A DNA stretch of 64,000 nt from Chaetoderma sp. LZ-2023a (GCA_034401795.1 CM067373.1:89796996-89860995); one strand, 5' to 3'. Positions 46,801 through 57,540 are shown, counted from the stretch's first letter. The notes: generated by a model from the letters alone, not told the origin. Numbers and translations: made by a program.

Positions 46801-48080
46801 CACAGATATTTATATTTAGTTTAATATATACACGCGGCTACGACGTTATAGCAATATTCCAAGTATAATTTAGCGGGGAGTCTCGACAATAATTCAGCCA
46901 TTTCTGAGCCGATTTTAAAATAGTTTACAGTTTTGGAAAGCTCGTTTAATTCTGGTCCTAACTGGTACCAAGAAAAACGAGAAAGGATAAATTATAAGCA
47001 TTTACAAGTACCTACTCGTTACACTATAGGCAAGCACTCGCTTCCAATTCCGCCTTGCTGGGATGGCCGTCACCCGTCTGGTCGATCCGTGCTACACCAC
47101 CCCCTCCTAGTTTCACATCCGTGGCAAACGATCACGCATCATGGATCCAGCGCACGGAAGCATGCTAGGCAGGAATTATAGACTTTCCGGGTAGGCGCAT
47201 GGCCTGAGAGGAGTAGTGACACGTGAGACGCGTGTTCATAAGACAGAGCACATAGGGTGCGAAAGAGTTTGGGAGTGAGGCATACCACTGATTTTAATCT
47301 TTGACCTGGAATTATTTTTCCAGGTCTTTTCTCTTTTTTTGATTTGTGTTTATTTCTTGGTGCGTTATTTATTTATTAATTATTTATACGATGATTCCTA
47401 AACAATAGCTCGCATGGGTGGTCTCTTGAGTGCAGATAATTATTTTTCCGCAGAGAACACCCAAGCTCCAACGTACCACAATTACAATACAGTAAAACGT
47501 ATACGGATTATTAATTATGTAATTATACCCAATAGAGTATCACAGGTTGGTTTCTTTAATCACATAGTGTATCCCGGGTTAATAAAGGGATGCACATAGA
47601 TATATATTAGTAGCATGCATCCAGATTATATGAATGGAGGCATACAGTGCGGATTATGCACAAGCAGCTCTCGCTGCCCTAAATCCACCCCGTCATACTG
47701 ACGCGGGGCTTAAAAATAATAAGAAAAATAAGATATAGTAATAAAGTAAAAAGGCTAGTTCATCAGGCAGCCCCAGCGTAGCTGAGAGTGCATGGCGGGA
47801 TAATAACATTTTCTCTGCGGTGCATTGTGTACCTATGTCGCACACGACATGTTTACAACACAAGAATCTGCGGTGATTATTTTATGGTGAGACACAGCTA
47901 CACAACAAATATTGTGCAGTGGTGTAGGATGACCATAGTCAGTCTAGGGACTGGGTTTCAATTTTTAAAACATATATAATAATAAGAAAAGTATATCAAA
48001 AATAAACATAATAATGAATTCCGTGTTCCGCACAACTACTGATAAATCCTACTGCAACCTCGGCAATAGTGTCCACAAAC

Positions 48081-49127
48081 ATCTGCGCTGAAGTTTCCCC
48101 AGCAAGTCTGGGTACCGCGACTTGTACAGGACGGATGTGGCGGGTGATCCTCCGCTGCTGAAATATCCCAGGCTCATCTCTGAGAGGCTATAGCTAGAAG
48201 ACGGTGCTTATGTGTCCATAGATGTGCTGGTGGTACGGAAATGATGCCTGGTGATGAGAGAAGTGGCGGTGGCGTGGTGACTGCAGACATCACTGTCTTG
48301 GTTGATGTGGTCAGTGTGGTTCGTGCTGCTGGCGGGCTGAGTGCTGTCACGCATATGAGCAGTCACCGGAACGGTGATGTATTTGCGAATGCTGCGGCTG
48401 ATGCTGTTGCAGATGCGGTGCTGACAGATAGCTTCCGGATCTTCGTGGACTTCAGAAGTTTGCTTGCGATCGTCCTTGGCATGGCGCGGATCTCCTGGGA
48501 ATGTGCTACACATTTCTTCATGGCGTAAGGACGTTCTGGCATTGTTGTCTTCCGTATTGCTGGATCCGTTGGTGTGCTGCTGCTGCATGGGTGTGCAGTG
48601 ATGCTGGTTCGTGATGCGGTGGTCGGGATTGCTTCCATAAGGCTCTTCTCCTCGTCAATGATAAGGCTACCAGGAGATGTAGATCTATCTGAAATGTCCT
48701 GTAACACTGGCTCTGGCGCGCACATTGTAAGAACTACCGAAATGGGCCGGCCGATTAAGGATGCGGATGCTGATGTTGCTGTATTGCGTGATGCAGATGG
48801 TGGCGTTGCTGCGGGTGCTGCCAGAGTGGAAACTGCAGGTGGTGCTGGTACCATCACTGCAGTTGCTGCCGGTGCTGATAATGCTGCTGGTTCCATCCTG
48901 ATGGTGGCGATGGTGGCGTAGTGGGTCAAGGTGTGCTGTGTTGCGGATCTGGTGGCTACTGTTGCTGGCTGATAGTGCAGGAAATCTGATGGTCGCCGTT
49001 TCGTACGTTTAGTCTTGGCCATCTTCTTTGTAGGAAGCATGTTAATAGGAAGTCTAGTTTCAAAACGAGCGGCTAGCACTTCAATGCCTTCACTTTGTTC
49101 ACCAGGCTGTAATGTAACTACAAGCAC
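48081..49127 (-). pseudogene. Ala/Ser/Thr-rich ORF of copy C, lacking the zinc-finger half
   Basis: The 254-aa frame (49127-48363) begins with GTG, because the upstream zinc-finger part and promoter 2 are deleted. It matches copy A at VTLQPGE, RFETRLP, LPTKKMAKTK, GRPISVV, DPAIRKTT and PERPYAMKK. The middle is alanine-rich (APAATAVMVPAPPAVSTLAA). Below 48363 the frame breaks, but the final block (RGTQ, WGNFSADV) survives near 48120-48081. The matching motifs in A and C are evidence that this was a real protein. Function is unknown. Confidence 0.6.
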
Positions 49128-49923
49128 ACGATGGTCTTTGTTGTGAAAGCACGTGGTTGATCAGAAACTTAAGCACTATTTACATACTGGCGGAGTGGTG
49201 ATGCTGATGAATATTCGTTGTTGATGCAAAAGACGGAAATATATGTTTTTAACTCTGTTCCTTAGAACAGCGTCCCTATATGCACGTGATCTTATACATG
49301 CGTCTGCATCTTGTCTGTAAGAATGTATTCCAGCCCATGTCAATCTCTTGTGGGAATATGTAGGTAAGAGAATATTTGAAATTCTCCTTGATATTATACT
49401 GTCGAAGTTTTGATGCCGCTTCATCATCCCGTGTGCTAATGATCTGTATACACGGTAGAACGATGGTGTTCTTAATCAAAATTAGGACTGTATAGCTGTC
49501 TATAATTATTGTCTGGTATAGACAGATCCATTACTTGTGGAAATTAAGTATACTAACACCGCCAAGCTGGACTGTATTTTCCGAGTGGGTGGACTGCCAA
49601 GCATCCTCCTCTGGGAGTAGGACAAGTCCCATCCCTACCTAGACCAGACTTAATTTATTATAATACATCTCGGAAAATGCGTGCCTCAGTTTACAAAAAC
49701 AATACCGTCGCATGGAGATTGTGAATGCAGTCATCCTGAGTGTCTATGTTTCTGTGGTGTTGGTGATTTTCATTGATATGTGTGGCTTATCTGCAGATGA
49801 ATCTTGCGCTGTTGTGAAGGGTGACGTTTTTATTACTCAAGGGAGGGGAAGTGAGTAAGTGAAGTATGGTGCCACCTTTATCGGACATGATCTTCTTCTT
49901 CTTCTTCTTTTCGATCGCTGGTA

Positions 49924-51794
49924 TCACACTTGGAGAGCCGTTCTCAAGATGAAATCTGTGGTTTTCTGCAGTTCTTCCACAGGCCAGATTTCTTCTCTCA
50001 GCAGCTGATACGTACTGCAATATTGAAGTATGTGCTCTGTGGTCTGTTCTGCTTCTCCACAAGGACAAGCGGGCGATGTCGTAAGGTGGAACCGCCTGTA
50101 CATGTGTTGGTTTAGTCTGTTATGTCCAGTTCTGAGACGAAAAATGGTCACTTGCTCTGGCCTCGAGAGATGATGGTAGGCATCTTCTGATTGAGGTGTT
50201 CTATAGAGTGACTTGATGATAGTCTTCATCTCTGTATGCGTAACCATGTTTTCTGTCTGATTCTCTTCTGCGCCCACCTTTGCCATCTTGTCTGCTTCCT
50301 CATTTCCTTGGACTCCACAGTGTGAGGGGATCCACTGCAATGCTATCTGAAAGCATTTGATGGTTTGTAGTGCTTCTTCAAGTTGTGGCAGCTTACCTTT
50401 GGTGATAGCCTCAAGGACGGAGCGGGCATCAGATAAAAAGACAATCTGTGCAATAGGGTCTGCTGTTATGCTGATGGTATTGGCTGCATGGACCAGTGCT
50501 TCGACTTCAGCTCTGTAGTTTGTGCAGTGTTTGCCTGTCGGTACTGCAGTTGACTCATGTTGTCCGTTTGGATACTGTATGTGCAGTCCGGCACCTCCGC
50601 TCCTAATTGCATCTTTGGCTGATCCAACTGTGTAAATCCTTATCCCATGTTGTCCGTTTGGATACTGTATGTGCAGTCCGGCACCTCCGCTCCTAATTGC
50701 ATCTTTGGCTGATCCAACTGTGTAAATCCTTATCCATGTCTCCTGAGGGTACATTTCTTCCAGCATGGCTAGGGTCAGGGCCTTCTTGCTCGCATCACTG
50801 TGTTCATCTTTGGTTGTGAGATGAGGTACTGTGATGCGAATAGCTATGCTCTCTAGTTTGTTTTCCCAGGTTGGAGGATCAAGGGTGTGGTTTGGGTCTT
50901 CTATTTGTGCTGGCAACATTTCTTGGTATTTCCTTTGAAGTGCTTTTGTCTCTTTCACAAAACTTGATCTTTTAAGTCTTCCTGATGACAGCTGTGCTTG
51001 CCTGATCTTCATCGGGTGGTTGTTGAACGATTTGAACTTTGCAGCTTGGATCAGTGCTTTGCATTCCCTTCCTTTACTAAGTGGGGGGATGCTGCTGTCT
51101 GCTCCATTTTTTCTATTGGTGTTGATCTCATTCCACCAGTGATGATGCGCAGTGCCTGGTTTTGTACTCTGTCGAGGTTGATGAGATTTAGCTGCTGTCA
51201 TCCATGAGCTGGATCCATACTCAAGGTGTGGTCGTACGACACCTAGGTAGATGGTCTTGAGGATCCTTTCATTGGCACCCCACTTTGTTCCTGCCAGCTT
51301 CCTCATGATGTTTAGCTTTCTTCTGGCCTTTGCCTCTGCGTTCTGGATGTGCTCCTTCCATGTTAATCTTCTGTCATAGGTGACTCCCAGGTATGTCTGC
51401 TGGTCCTCGTACTCGAGTGGAGTACCGCCCAGTGTCAGATTGCCAACCTTGGTTTTGGTGGACAGTGAGAATAGCATTGCTGATGATTTTTCTTTGTTGA
51501 TGGTAATACACCAGCGATTGGCCCAAGCTGTAATTCTGTCCAAGGCGAGCTGCATTCTGTACGTGGCAGTCGTTGTGTACTCCTCGGTGCACCAGAGTAC
51601 GAGGTCATCTGCATAGAGGGCTGCTTGGATCCCATTGGGCAGCTCTGCTACAATATCATTAATGAAGAGTATGAACAGAGTTGGTGATAATACTCCGCCT
51701 TGTGGTACCCCTTGTCTCAGCAATACATTCTGTCCAGATTGTCCATCCACCAGCACCCTAGCTCTGCGATTGTGTAGGTATGACTTGGTCCATT
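49924..51794 (-). CDS. LINE polyprotein fragment: RT core, RNase H and carboxy-terminal CCHC-like motif
   Basis: The frame is open from the insertion edge (51794) to the stop at 49924, about 620 codons. It has no start of its own because the 5' half is missing. RT motifs: RQGVPQGGVLSPTLFILF, the catalytic YADDLVLW, INKEKSSAM, QTYLGVTYDRRLTW and RPHLEYGSSSW. RNase H follows, with YRAEVEAL, FLSDARSVL and WIPSHCGVQGNEEADK. The usual first aspartate of TDGS is valine (TVGS), and that segment is duplicated in tandem. CPCGEAEQTTEHILQYC ends the protein. A stretch at about 51090-51185 reads in the wrong frame between two compensating shifts. It was an enzyme for making and inserting cDNA; here it is certainly incomplete. 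Confidence 0.9.
50556..50735 (-). repeat. 90-bp tandem duplication at the start of RNase H
   Basis: Two adjacent, nearly identical 90-bp units (50556-50645 and 50646-50735). Being a multiple of three, it adds 30 residues (IRIYTVGSAKDAIRSGG...) without breaking the frame. Both carry the Asp-to-Val change, so the substitution came first. Confidence 0.95.
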
Positions 51795-52392
51795 GGACAT
51801 GATGTATTTCACTCTGTAATGGCCGAGCCCGTGGGCAGGACAGAGTTACTTTAGAGTGCGGATGACAAAGACGGGTGCTGTCGTAACTTGGACCAATCCA
51901 TTGTCGAATTCAACTTTTTGGTAGAAAAATCCTACTTGTGACGGACGACAGACTGCGGGCATTTTGTTCTCTTAATAATATTGACTGTTATTACGTGTGA
52001 ATGAAGTATTATGTTATTAGCTATTTCCGTACAACGGTTCTGGTGGGGGGTGGGGGGGGGGGAGGTTCCCCCTGTAGTGCATACTGTAAATGGCTGCGGT
52101 GTGCTTCTTTCCATATAATCAGTTTTCCGTAAACCAGTTAAGAAGGTGATTGCGGAAAATGTTGACTGGTGTTGATGGCGGTAGTGTACTGTTGTAAGTC
52201 AAGGCTGCTGTGTGACGCTGGTGTATTACAGATTGGGCATATCCAGGTTTCCACGCTGGTGAATGCCAAGTCTGTTGCGGTTGAGGAAAAGTCGGGATTG
52301 CGGGAAGTAATATACTTCCCGCATATGTACGGGATGGAATGTTGCGGAAATTTGTGTCTCTAACTTTTTTGATTTAAAACGTTAGGTGCTTG

Positions 52393-52557
52393 CTATATCT
52401 TGTTGTTGATGGTGTTGATTGTTTCTGTTATATCCTCTATAACTGGATATGTATGTAGTATTCGCGCAACTGTGAATTGACGTAACCAGCCTTGTGGGCA
52501 AGTATGTTCTGTGTGCACTTGGGTTTCTGTGCTCGATGTGATGTTCTGACTGCTCAT
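52393..52557 (-). CDS. Small ORF (54 aa) at the 5' end of copy C
   Basis: ATG at 52557, stop TAG at 52395-52393. It starts MSSQNITSSTETQVHTEH, then TCPQGWLRQFTVARILHTYP, and ends TINTINNKI. The second half aligns to copy A (TCPQG, RQF, AR, HTY, VI) and stops at the same place. Similarity with A ends almost exactly at this ATG, so the 5' edge of the family may lie here. No domain is recognised; it may be the first exon of a larger spliced product. Confidence 0.45.
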   Translation of the reverse strand: MSSQNITSSTETQVHTEHTCPQGWLRQFTVARILHTYPVIEDITETINTINNKI

Positions 52558-53099
52558 GGCGGGCGTTGGCGGGCAGTTTTGGTGAGGGTTGTCCTTGGTG
52601 TGGGAGAGTGGTCATCTCCCATTACACGACGGTTGGTATTTTGTCATAATTTTTAAGTACCGCGAAAATTCAAGCCAAGAGTCTGCTGAAAAGGCTGCTT
52701 CCCTGCCCACCGCCTGCAGGGACTGGGTGGGGTGGGGTGTAGGTTGCTTCTGTGCATGATGCCACCTCTATAACAGCTGGCTCTCTAATAACTTAAGAGT
52801 GACGGTCTACAGACGATGGGTGGAGTGTGAATTGGACAGGACGTACGATGTCTGAACTCGGTGCATAGAGAAGAGATGCGCATTGGAGATGACACGGTAG
52901 TGTTCACCATTGGCAGCAATGGCCGCCCGACCCCACTGGAATGTAAACGTTCCACTGGCCCTAGAGGTTGGTCTTTGTGGTCACTGTTTGTCCACAGTCT
53001 TGCTTCCGTATCCCTGAGTCAAGCGAACCAGCATCATCTGTTTGGCGCAAACCGTGAGTACGAGTCGGAGTCCAAGGAATGGCAGAGCAGCATGGCGCT

Positions 53100-53300
53100 G
53101 GCGCTACACAAGATGTTTGAGAGTAATGAAACTATAAGAACCTGTGGCCACTGTTACAAGGTAAAGACTAAGCATAGGTGGTTAAAAATCAAGGCAAATT
53201 TCTTCTCAAACAGAGCAGTCATGGATTGGAATAGCTTGCCTGATGAAGCAGTCACCCAACAGTCCTGGGATTCAAAAGAGAACTAGACAAAGCCTGGAAA
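53100..53300 (+). pseudogene. LINE RT carboxy-terminal fragment
   Basis: RTCGHCYKVKTKHRWLKIK, then ANFFSNRAVMDWNSLPDEAV: the W-N-SLP motif of Jockey/CR1-like LINEs. The frame breaks at VTQQSWDSKEN; the DKAWK-type end continues in another frame. Confidence 0.75.
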
Positions 53301-53380
53301 ACAAGAATAAATTCCACTACAAGCATAACTGGTACAATACATTTTACAAATAAGTGGTAGATGTAGAAACCGCCTTTTCA

Positions 53381-53957
53381 TAGCTAGTCACACTGAGCAG
53401 GCTTGGTGGATCAATCTGCCAAGTAGGCGGCCCACCGCAGCTCACTTATGGGCTGATTAGGTTCTTGGTTGTAGGCGGCACACCACAGCTAATGACCAGG
53501 ACACTGTCACCTTGCCTGTATCAGACATGTAGCACTATTGTCTATTGTTATTGCCTTGTGTATATACTTCCAGTAAGCGTGTATATATTATTGTTGTAGT
53601 TCATTAGTAATGTGCAAAAGAATAAATACTGTATGTATTATACGAGAAGTTTCCATGCAGGTGAAAATAGACGACTGTGTGTGGTAGATGTTTATAGAGA
53701 GCTCTGGATTACTTTAATAGCTAGTCACACCAGGCAGGCTTGGTTGGTCAGTCTTTCTGGTAGGTGGAACACAGCAGCTCACCTAAGGACTGATTAGGTA
53801 TCTTGGTTGTAGGTGGCACACTGCAGATAACAGCCAGATCACTGTCACATTGTCTGTGTCAGACAGGTACTGTTATTGTCCTGTACATACATTTTCAGAA
53901 AGCGTGCCTATATGCATACAATATCACTGCAATTTATCATTAAACTACAAAAGAATT
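53381..53957 (+). repeat. Two direct copies of a LINE 3' untranslated region
   Basis: About 245 bases starting ATAGCTAGTCACAC and containing GCAGGCTTGGT, CACAGCAGCTCAC, TTGGTTGTAGG and CACTGTCAC occur at 53381-53628 and 53718-53957. They follow the RT fragment at 53100-53300, so the first is its 3' end and the second is a duplicate or a separate truncated insertion. Confidence 0.75.
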
Positions 53958-54419
53958 TAAAAAGAATGTAGATTAATATGACTTATATGATTTAATCTGT
54001 GTAAATAATAATAACTTCAATTCAGCAATATCTGTAAATAATGAATCTTACAGTTAGCATAATATAATTGAAATATTTTAAAAGTAACAGTTAGGACTTG
54101 AACAAAATATATCAGTGTTTGAAATTGTCATCAGCATGCATGTAGCTAAGGCAAATGTTGTAGATGGGGGAAAAGTTAAAGATAACTTACATCAAAAGAC
54201 TTATAAGATGGAAACACAGAGCATACAACACAGTGAGAAGGAGTGGAAGAGAAAAAGAAATTTCAACATCTAAGAAGACAAACACATTATGCTCTTCAAA
54301 AATCCTATCAAAGCTACATCAGCAACATTCTAGATCTAAATGATAACAAAAGCAGTAAGGAATTCTGGATATAAAAAGTCCCTATGGCAGGATACCGTGG
54401 GTAACAGCACCAGCAGGCA

Positions 54420-54640
54420 CCATGGTAAAACCATTACTGATTCAAAGAAGAAGGCAGAGATTCACCTCTGTGTTCATCAGAGACGCCATCCCACCCAAGC
54501 CACCATCACCATACAATGCTATCAGTAACATCCAGATAATGTCAAACGAAGTGGAGAAAGCGCTGCAGCACCTAAAGCTTTCAACATCGGCGGGCCCAGA
54601 TCAGAATCCAGCAAGGATACGTAAAAGAACTCACTTTGAG
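54420..54640 (+). pseudogene. LINE RT amino-terminal fragment
   Basis: FTSVFIRDAIPPK, NEVEKALQHLKLSTSAGPDQ, NPARI is the well-known segment before RT motif 1 (S-x-GPDxIP). The similarity ends at about 54640. The following frame to 54775 is open but unrecognised. Confidence 0.7.
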
Positions 54641-54860
54641 TGGCAGGCCCTGTATCGGGAGCTCAGTTATGAATACGCTCTGATAGGAAAGACAGTTGTC
54701 AGACATGTAGGCTCAGGTCTAAAGTTCACAGATGATGGATACTACCTGATGGTGGCTACAGCTGAGTGGCATGGCTGACGGCGTGGACTCACACTGTTGA
54801 AGTTGTCATCTCTGATCTCAGTGATGTCCCGATGTTGTAAATGGTGATGGCAGGTGAAGG

Positions 54861-54867
54861 TAAATAA

Positions 54868-54898
<31 letters not shown>

Positions 54899-54949
54899 AT
54901 CAAGCAATCAAGCAATCAAGCAATAAATAAATAAATAAATAAATAAAAT
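54861..54949. repeat. AAAT microsatellite with internal CAAGCAAT units
   Basis: Runs of AAAT/ATAA flank three copies of CAAGCAAT. Probably a LINE or SINE tail. Confidence 0.9.
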
Positions 54950-55059
54950 AGTATCGGACACATCGCTGAGAGTTAGAGAGATGACAACCTAGAGGTTAAG
55001 ATAAGTTTCAGTTTCATATGGTGGTGGTCTTTAAGGTAATTAAGGTTTCATGACCCATC

Positions 55060-55195
55060 GTAATGCTAAGATTCAATATTATTTAAAATTCAAGATTCAA
55101 TATTATTTTGTTTGCTTCTTAGATACCAATTTACATATTTTCAATACAGGTTGTCCGCCGAAGGCATTGCCTATAGTGGTTGCGGACACCTAACG
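55060..55195 (-). repeat. LINE/SINE-type 3' end, reverse copy of 26516-26620
   Basis: On the minus strand: GGTGTCCGCAACCACTATAG, CAATGCCTTCGGCGGACAAC, then TTGAATCTTGAATTT tails. It is the same hairpin and tail as at 26516-26620. Confidence 0.65.
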
Positions 55196-55522
55196 TTAAA
55201 CATACATATACAATTCCACACACAGCTTAACATAGAATGTGAGATATACTTGTGAATGTACAGATACGGTACTGAGCTAAGTAGACATAGAAAAAAGAAC
55301 CAACGATGCAATACATCTATGTTTTTCCTTTTAGTTATTGAGATTAGAGATTTGTGTTTGGGGTGGAGGGGGGGTGGGGGAGAAGGAAGGGGGATGGGGG
55401 TCATGCATGCTAATTACCCCCATCTCAACCCATAGGTTGCTATTTAGTAGTAGCACTTGTTGAGGTGCGGCAGCTTGAAGGAAGCAGTAGTCGCGATAGC
55501 TGTAATACTGCATTATGATGGT

Positions 55523-55602
<80 letters not shown>

Positions 55603-55667
55603 TGCAGTAGCAGTAATAGTAGTAGTAGTGGTGGTAGTCGTAGCGGTGGTGGCGGTACATGATGTAC

Positions 55668-55746
<79 letters not shown>
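55523..55746. repeat. AGT microsatellite in two blocks
   Basis: Long AGT runs at 55523-55600 and 55667-55746 are separated by a degenerate stretch. It lies just beyond the 3' end of retrotransposon 2, where minus-strand CTA repeats would be its tail. Retrotransposon 1 has a degenerate CTACTACTACTAG at the same place. Confidence 0.95.
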
Positions 55747-55748
<2 letters not shown>

Positions 55749-55833
55749 GTGGTTATGATAATAGCTATGGCAATGATACAGGAAGTGTGCATGTCATTAT
55801 GTAATGTTAGTTGTTTAGGTGTGTTTTCTAGAT

Positions 55834-56205
55834 CTAGTATGTATTGAGTATGCTAGTTTTAGTTATGTCTTTGTATGATTTTAGTGTTGGTATTTTTTCG
55901 AGTGTGTGTTTATCTATGTTATTCCACGCTTTGACGACAACAACTGAAATTCTACGTTTCCCTGTGTCTGTTCGTGTGTATCTAATGTGGAGATCATGTT
56001 TGTTCCTAATGTTGTATGTGTGGATTTCGATGGTGTTTGCAAAGCTGTGGGTTATAGATTTAGGTAGGATTTTGTGATGAAAGGCTCTGGCAATGTTTAT
56101 GATCTGTGACTTACCTATGTCTGTGAGTTTAAGAAGTTTTTGTGTTTTGAAAATGTTTTGATCCTTTTCTGTTTTTGAGAACATTTTAACGCATTTTTTC
56201 TGCAT
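55834..56205 (-). pseudogene. Retrotransposon 2 fragment: carboxy-terminal region
   Basis: LLKLTDIGKSQIINIARAFH, LPKSITHSFANT, YNIRNKHDLHIRYTRT, GKRRISVVVVKAWNNI. It aligns with 22856-23167 of the first copy through to near the stop. Confidence 0.9.
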
Positions 56206-56244
56206 GATTTGTATTTTTGTTAATTTTGCTTTTTGTGTGTCAGT

Positions 56245-56703
56245 TCAGATGGCATTGCAGTATGTGAGGTGTGGAAGGATCGGTGTGGAATACAGGATTT
56301 TAATAGTGGCTTGTGTTAGGTATGGGCTTAGTCTTTGAATGACACCCATTCCTCTTGCTACGTTAACTGTGACTACCTCAACTTGTTTGCCCCAGGTTCG
56401 GCTCTTGTCTAAATAAACTCTTAAGAATTTAGCAAAAGGAGCTTCTTCAATTTCTTTTTTGTTAATATAGATTTTTGGAATACTATTGTTTCTTGACTGT
56501 CTAGACTTTGAAAATAGCATGTAGTTTGTTTTATCAACATTTAATAATAGCTTGCTTACTTTGAACCAATTAATAACTTCTTCCATTTCTTTATTTACTC
56601 TTTCGTATAATATATCTAAGTTTTTGTCGGAGCTAAAGACATTGGTTTCATCGGCAAACAGTATTAGTGACAAATTGTGGCAAATTTTTGGCAAGTCATT
56701 CAT
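56245..56703 (-). pseudogene. Retrotransposon 2 fragment: RT catalytic motif and thumb
   Basis: Continuous frame: MNDLPKICHNLSLILFADET (FADD changed to FADE), NVDKTNYMLFSKSR, FAKFLRVYLDKSRTW, LPHLTYCN. The second catalytic aspartate is lost. It keeps a sense codon where retrotransposon 1 has TGA. Confidence 0.9.
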
Positions 56704-57540
56704 ATAAAATAAAAACAGAAGAGGGCCAAGAATTTACCCCCGAGGAACACCACAGGTTAATATACTGTTTTCCGAGCAAGTTGCATTAATTTGCACGCAT
56801 TGTGTTCTATCAGTTAAGCAGCTCTGAATCAGGCAAGGGCACATCCTCGTATTCCATAATAGGCAAGTTTTCCTAATAATATATAGTAATTGATAGTATC
56901 AAAAGCTTTTGAAAGGTCCAAGAAGAAGCCCAGTATGTCTTCTTTCTTTTCAATTGATTCAATTATTTTTTCTGTTATTTCAACTAGTGCAAGCATTGTT
57001 GAGCGTTTCTGGCGGAATCCATACTGTGAAGCATATAAAATTTCCTTTTTTTCTAGCTAATTGATTAATCTATTATACATTAATCGCCCCATTAATTTAG
57101 AGAAAAGTGGAAGTATTGAGACAGGCCTGTAATTTGTGAAGTTGGACGAGTCTTTTGCTTTATATATTGGAGTGACATGTGCAGATTTTAGTTTTGATGG
57201 AAATATGCCTTGTACTAGTGATTGATTGCAGATATGGTTGAGTGGCGTTAATAAATCAAATATGCAGTATTTAAATATGCTCCATTTAAACCCATCTACG
57301 ATGACAGTTTTCGTAGGATTAAGTGAATTAAGTATAGTGAAGATTTCTACATTGTTAACAGGATATGCAAAAAATGAAGCAGATTGATAAGCGGAAGTAT
57401 CTGTGAGGTAATCAATGTATTTAATTCCTGATGTACATGTAGATTGGATTTTCTTTGAGAGATCTGGACCTATGTTAACAAAATATTGATTGAAACCGTT
57501 TGCAATTTCGTTGTTATCCGTGAGTGCCTTATTGGTTTAA
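56704..57540 (-). pseudogene. Retrotransposon 2 fragment: decayed RT fingers and palm
   Basis: In mixed frames: LSILPLFSKLMGRLMYNRL, KIIESIEKKED, FLDLSKAFDTI and CGVPRG followed by a stop. The order matches retrotransposon 1. No single open frame remains. Confidence 0.8.

Larger units (their letters stand above)
49883..51803 (-). mobile_element. Young 5'-truncated LINE (RT plus RNase H) with 9-bp target duplication
   Basis: The insert (49892-51794) is bounded by GGACATGAT at 49883-49891 and 51795-51803. Its 3' end on the minus strand is a GAA-repeat tail (plus-strand CTTCTTCTT). Copy A has the empty site near 37823-37833. Truncation at the 5' end, a simple tail and a short target duplication show target-primed insertion. 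RT with RNase H places it near the I/Nimb/Ingi type of LINE. Confidence 0.95.
46000..52557 (-). mobile_element. Large unclassified repeat family, copy C (partial)
   Basis: 46000-46460 matches copy A near 31270-31640, then about 46700-47950 matches 33560-34940 and 47950-52557 matches 34960-38606. It therefore lacks the left 0.7 kb and an internal stretch of about 2 kb, plus about 950 bp that hold promoter 2 and the zinc fingers. It carries a LINE insertion (49892-51794). It retains a promoter 1 remnant near 46700-46800, the Ser/Thr/Ala-rich ORF and the intact small ORF at its right end. Confidence 0.7.

Noticed and set aside
48241..48921. Plus-strand frames of 95 and 115 aa rich in Ala/Val/Gly
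   Set aside because: They are shadows of the Ala/Ser/Thr-rich minus-strand ORF of copy C.
55331..55804. Open frames of 109-115 aa rich in Val or Tyr
   Set aside because: They are translations of the AGT microsatellite.
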